DNA from: Lachnospiraceae bacterium | Lineage (GTDB): Bacteria > Bacillota > Clostridia > Lachnospirales > Lachnospiraceae | Assembly (NCBI GenBank): GCA_017964055.1 | Contig: JAGCSS010000080.1 | Location: 1-5,246, forward strand | Direction: 5' to 3' | DNA length: 5,246 bases | In this document: in pieces, positions 4,309 to 5,246 of the stretch | Position numbering within the stretch: the stretch's first letter is position 1 | Layout of the letters: each line of letters begins with the position of its first letter | The notes under the pieces: generated by a model | Told to the model about the DNA's origin: nothing | The model's input: only the letters and a program-made list of their open reading frames with translations | Databases searched by the model: none | Position numbers and translations under genes: made by a program

Positions 4309-5246
4309 TCAGTCAACGTAAGCAACAAAGATATTGCCCGCAGCGGAAAATGCCGCCGTCGCTTCCTTTGTCGAATACTTAACGCTCTTCTTTTTAGCCG
4401 GTTCGTAAACCGTGACGGATACCGCGTCATACCCCGTTATGACAACAGCTGTCCCGTCAGCCTTAAAGGCTATTACCGGCCTCGATTTATAAACATAATA
4501 CAGTATCTCGTCAAGTGTCGCGCCCGTCATGTCGAGCACGGTCGACTTCATGTTCCTGCTCATCCACTCGTATACGCTCATCTTCGAAGCATCGAAGGAT
4601 GATGTGTCGGTATCGAGATTCTTGTGCATCAGCACCATCTTCATCGCCGCCTGTACCGAATCGTGCGCCGCGTCCGCATCCACGGCCTTTACGCCCGATA
4701 TCTCGGACCTCGCGGTCTTGATGCCGCGTTCCCAGATGACCCGCCCGTTAGGGTCGAGAACAGTACCCGTGGACGCGTCGGCCGCTGCTACGGCCTTTGC
4801 GGCGGAAGTATCGGCAAATATTACACTGCCGAATGAATATGCGTAGAACTGTCCGGTCCTGCCCTCGGGCTCGGAAACCCTCGTGGTCGTATCGAAATTG
4901 ATGACCGTATTGAGGGCGCTCTCCAGCTTCGGCGTTTCAGCGATATCCACCGACGAAGGCAGCGCGATGTAGTATTCGGTAAGTATCCTGTCCGTGATCC
5001 TCTTGGTAACGGAGACCATGCGCGACGGCTCGGTATAACGGTTCATGATCGAATCATCGTCCGCGGCCTCGTAGGTCACGGGATTGCCCATCAGACGCTT
5101 CAGGCGCTTTAAGGTCAGCATGTTCTCGGTGATCTCGACTCCGTTTACGTAGTAGCCGGACTCCGTATAGGTCTTCAGCACATTGCCGTGGCCGTCCTCG
5201 ATGCAGAGCTTGTACGCGGGCAGCAGCCTGCTGCCGTCGGCGAGTA
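4309..5246 (-). CDS. C-terminal part of a large protein with a degenerate C39-like (papain-fold) domain; 5' end outside the window
   Basis: The frame is open from the window edge to a TGA at 4311-4309, showing 311 residues. A GTG at 5181-5179 exists in frame, but coding continues upstream of it (YKLCIEDGHGN), so the gene surely starts outside. Numbering from that GTG, residues 1-110 (TYTESGYYVNGVEITENMLT onward) look like a beta-rich spacer. Residues about 165-290 resemble a C39-like peptidase domain: VQAAMKMVL (176-184), LDEILYYVYKSRPVIAF (223-239), AVVITGYD (245-252), VTVYEPAKKK (256-265) and AGNIFVAYVD (281-290). Comparison with active C39-like domains suggests that the usual Cys, His and Asp are replaced by Ser175, Thr244 and Glu260, so it is probably non-catalytic. 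I recall similar unnamed C-terminal domains in large extracellular or membrane-associated proteins of Lachnospiraceae; the missing N-terminal part decides this. It precedes the NlpC/P60 gene by 21 bases, probably in one transcript. Confidence 0.75.
   Translation of the reverse strand, partial: LADGSRLLPAYKLCIEDGHGNVLKTYTESGYYVNGVEITENMLTLKRLKRLMGNPVTYEAADDDSIMNRYTEPSRMVSVTKRITDRILTEYYIALPSSVDIAETPKLESALNTVINFDTTTRVSEPEGRTGQFYAYSFGSVIFADTSAAKAVAAADASTGTVLDPNGRVIWERGIKTARSEISGVKAVDADAAHDSVQAAMKMVLMHKNLDTDTSSFDASKMSVYEWMSRNMKSTVLDMTGATLDEILYYVYKSRPVIAFKADGTAVVITGYDAVSVTVYEPAKKKSVKYSTKEATAAFSAAGNIFVAYVD

Noticed and set aside
4309..5181. GTG at 5181 as the true start of the C39-like gene
   Set aside because: The frame stays open to the window end with convincing coding sequence (YKLCIEDGHGN) leading into it, and no good ribosome site precedes this GTG.

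Overview
The window looks like chromosomal DNA from a Gram-positive anaerobe of the class Clostridia. The Lachnospiraceae are the best guess, because the small membrane protein at 293-790 and the degenerate C39-like protein at the right edge both resemble conserved unnamed families I associate with that group. This is family resemblance from memory, not a search. Genes are tightly packed, and no gap without a gene exceeds about 140 bases. I see no transposase, integrase, phage gene, tRNA, rRNA or CRISPR array.

Left part, plus strand. The window opens inside the last 50 codons of a probable 1-acylglycerol-3-phosphate acyltransferase (PlsC), ending at 154. A convincing sigma-A-type promoter (160-188) follows, then a leader of about 100 nt with mutually exclusive hairpins and a strong AGGAGG. 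It leads to a 165-residue single-pass membrane protein of unknown function (293-790). A 16-bp perfect hairpin with T-runs on both sides (793-832) ends this unit and the convergent murG unit.

Right part, minus strand. Five genes point leftwards in this order: the C-terminal part of a large protein with a catalytically degenerate C39-like domain (4309-5246, running off the window), a secreted protein with Ig-like/Big_2 domains and an NlpC/P60 peptidase domain (2710-4287), D-aminoacyl-tRNA deacylase dtd (2262-2690), a stand-alone TSCPD-domain protein (1914-2171), and murG (831-1895). The first three are separated by 19-21 nt and look co-transcribed. A 90-nt gap after dtd holds a good promoter for the TSCPD-murG pair, which are 18 nt apart.

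The common theme is the cell envelope. PlsC supplies phosphatidic acid, MurG makes lipid II, the NlpC/P60 protein probably cuts peptidoglycan stem peptides outside the cell, and Dtd protects translation from D-amino acids, which are abundant in cells making and turning over murein. The most interesting observations are the S/T/E replacement of the expected C/H/D triad in the C39-like domain, a Tyr-rich insertion beside the active site of the NlpC/P60 domain, the arrangement pseudo-peptidase / active hydrolase / dtd, and the leader and promoter structures. I do not see evidence for a wholly new multi-gene system; most of the window is housekeeping envelope biology with two poorly described proteins.
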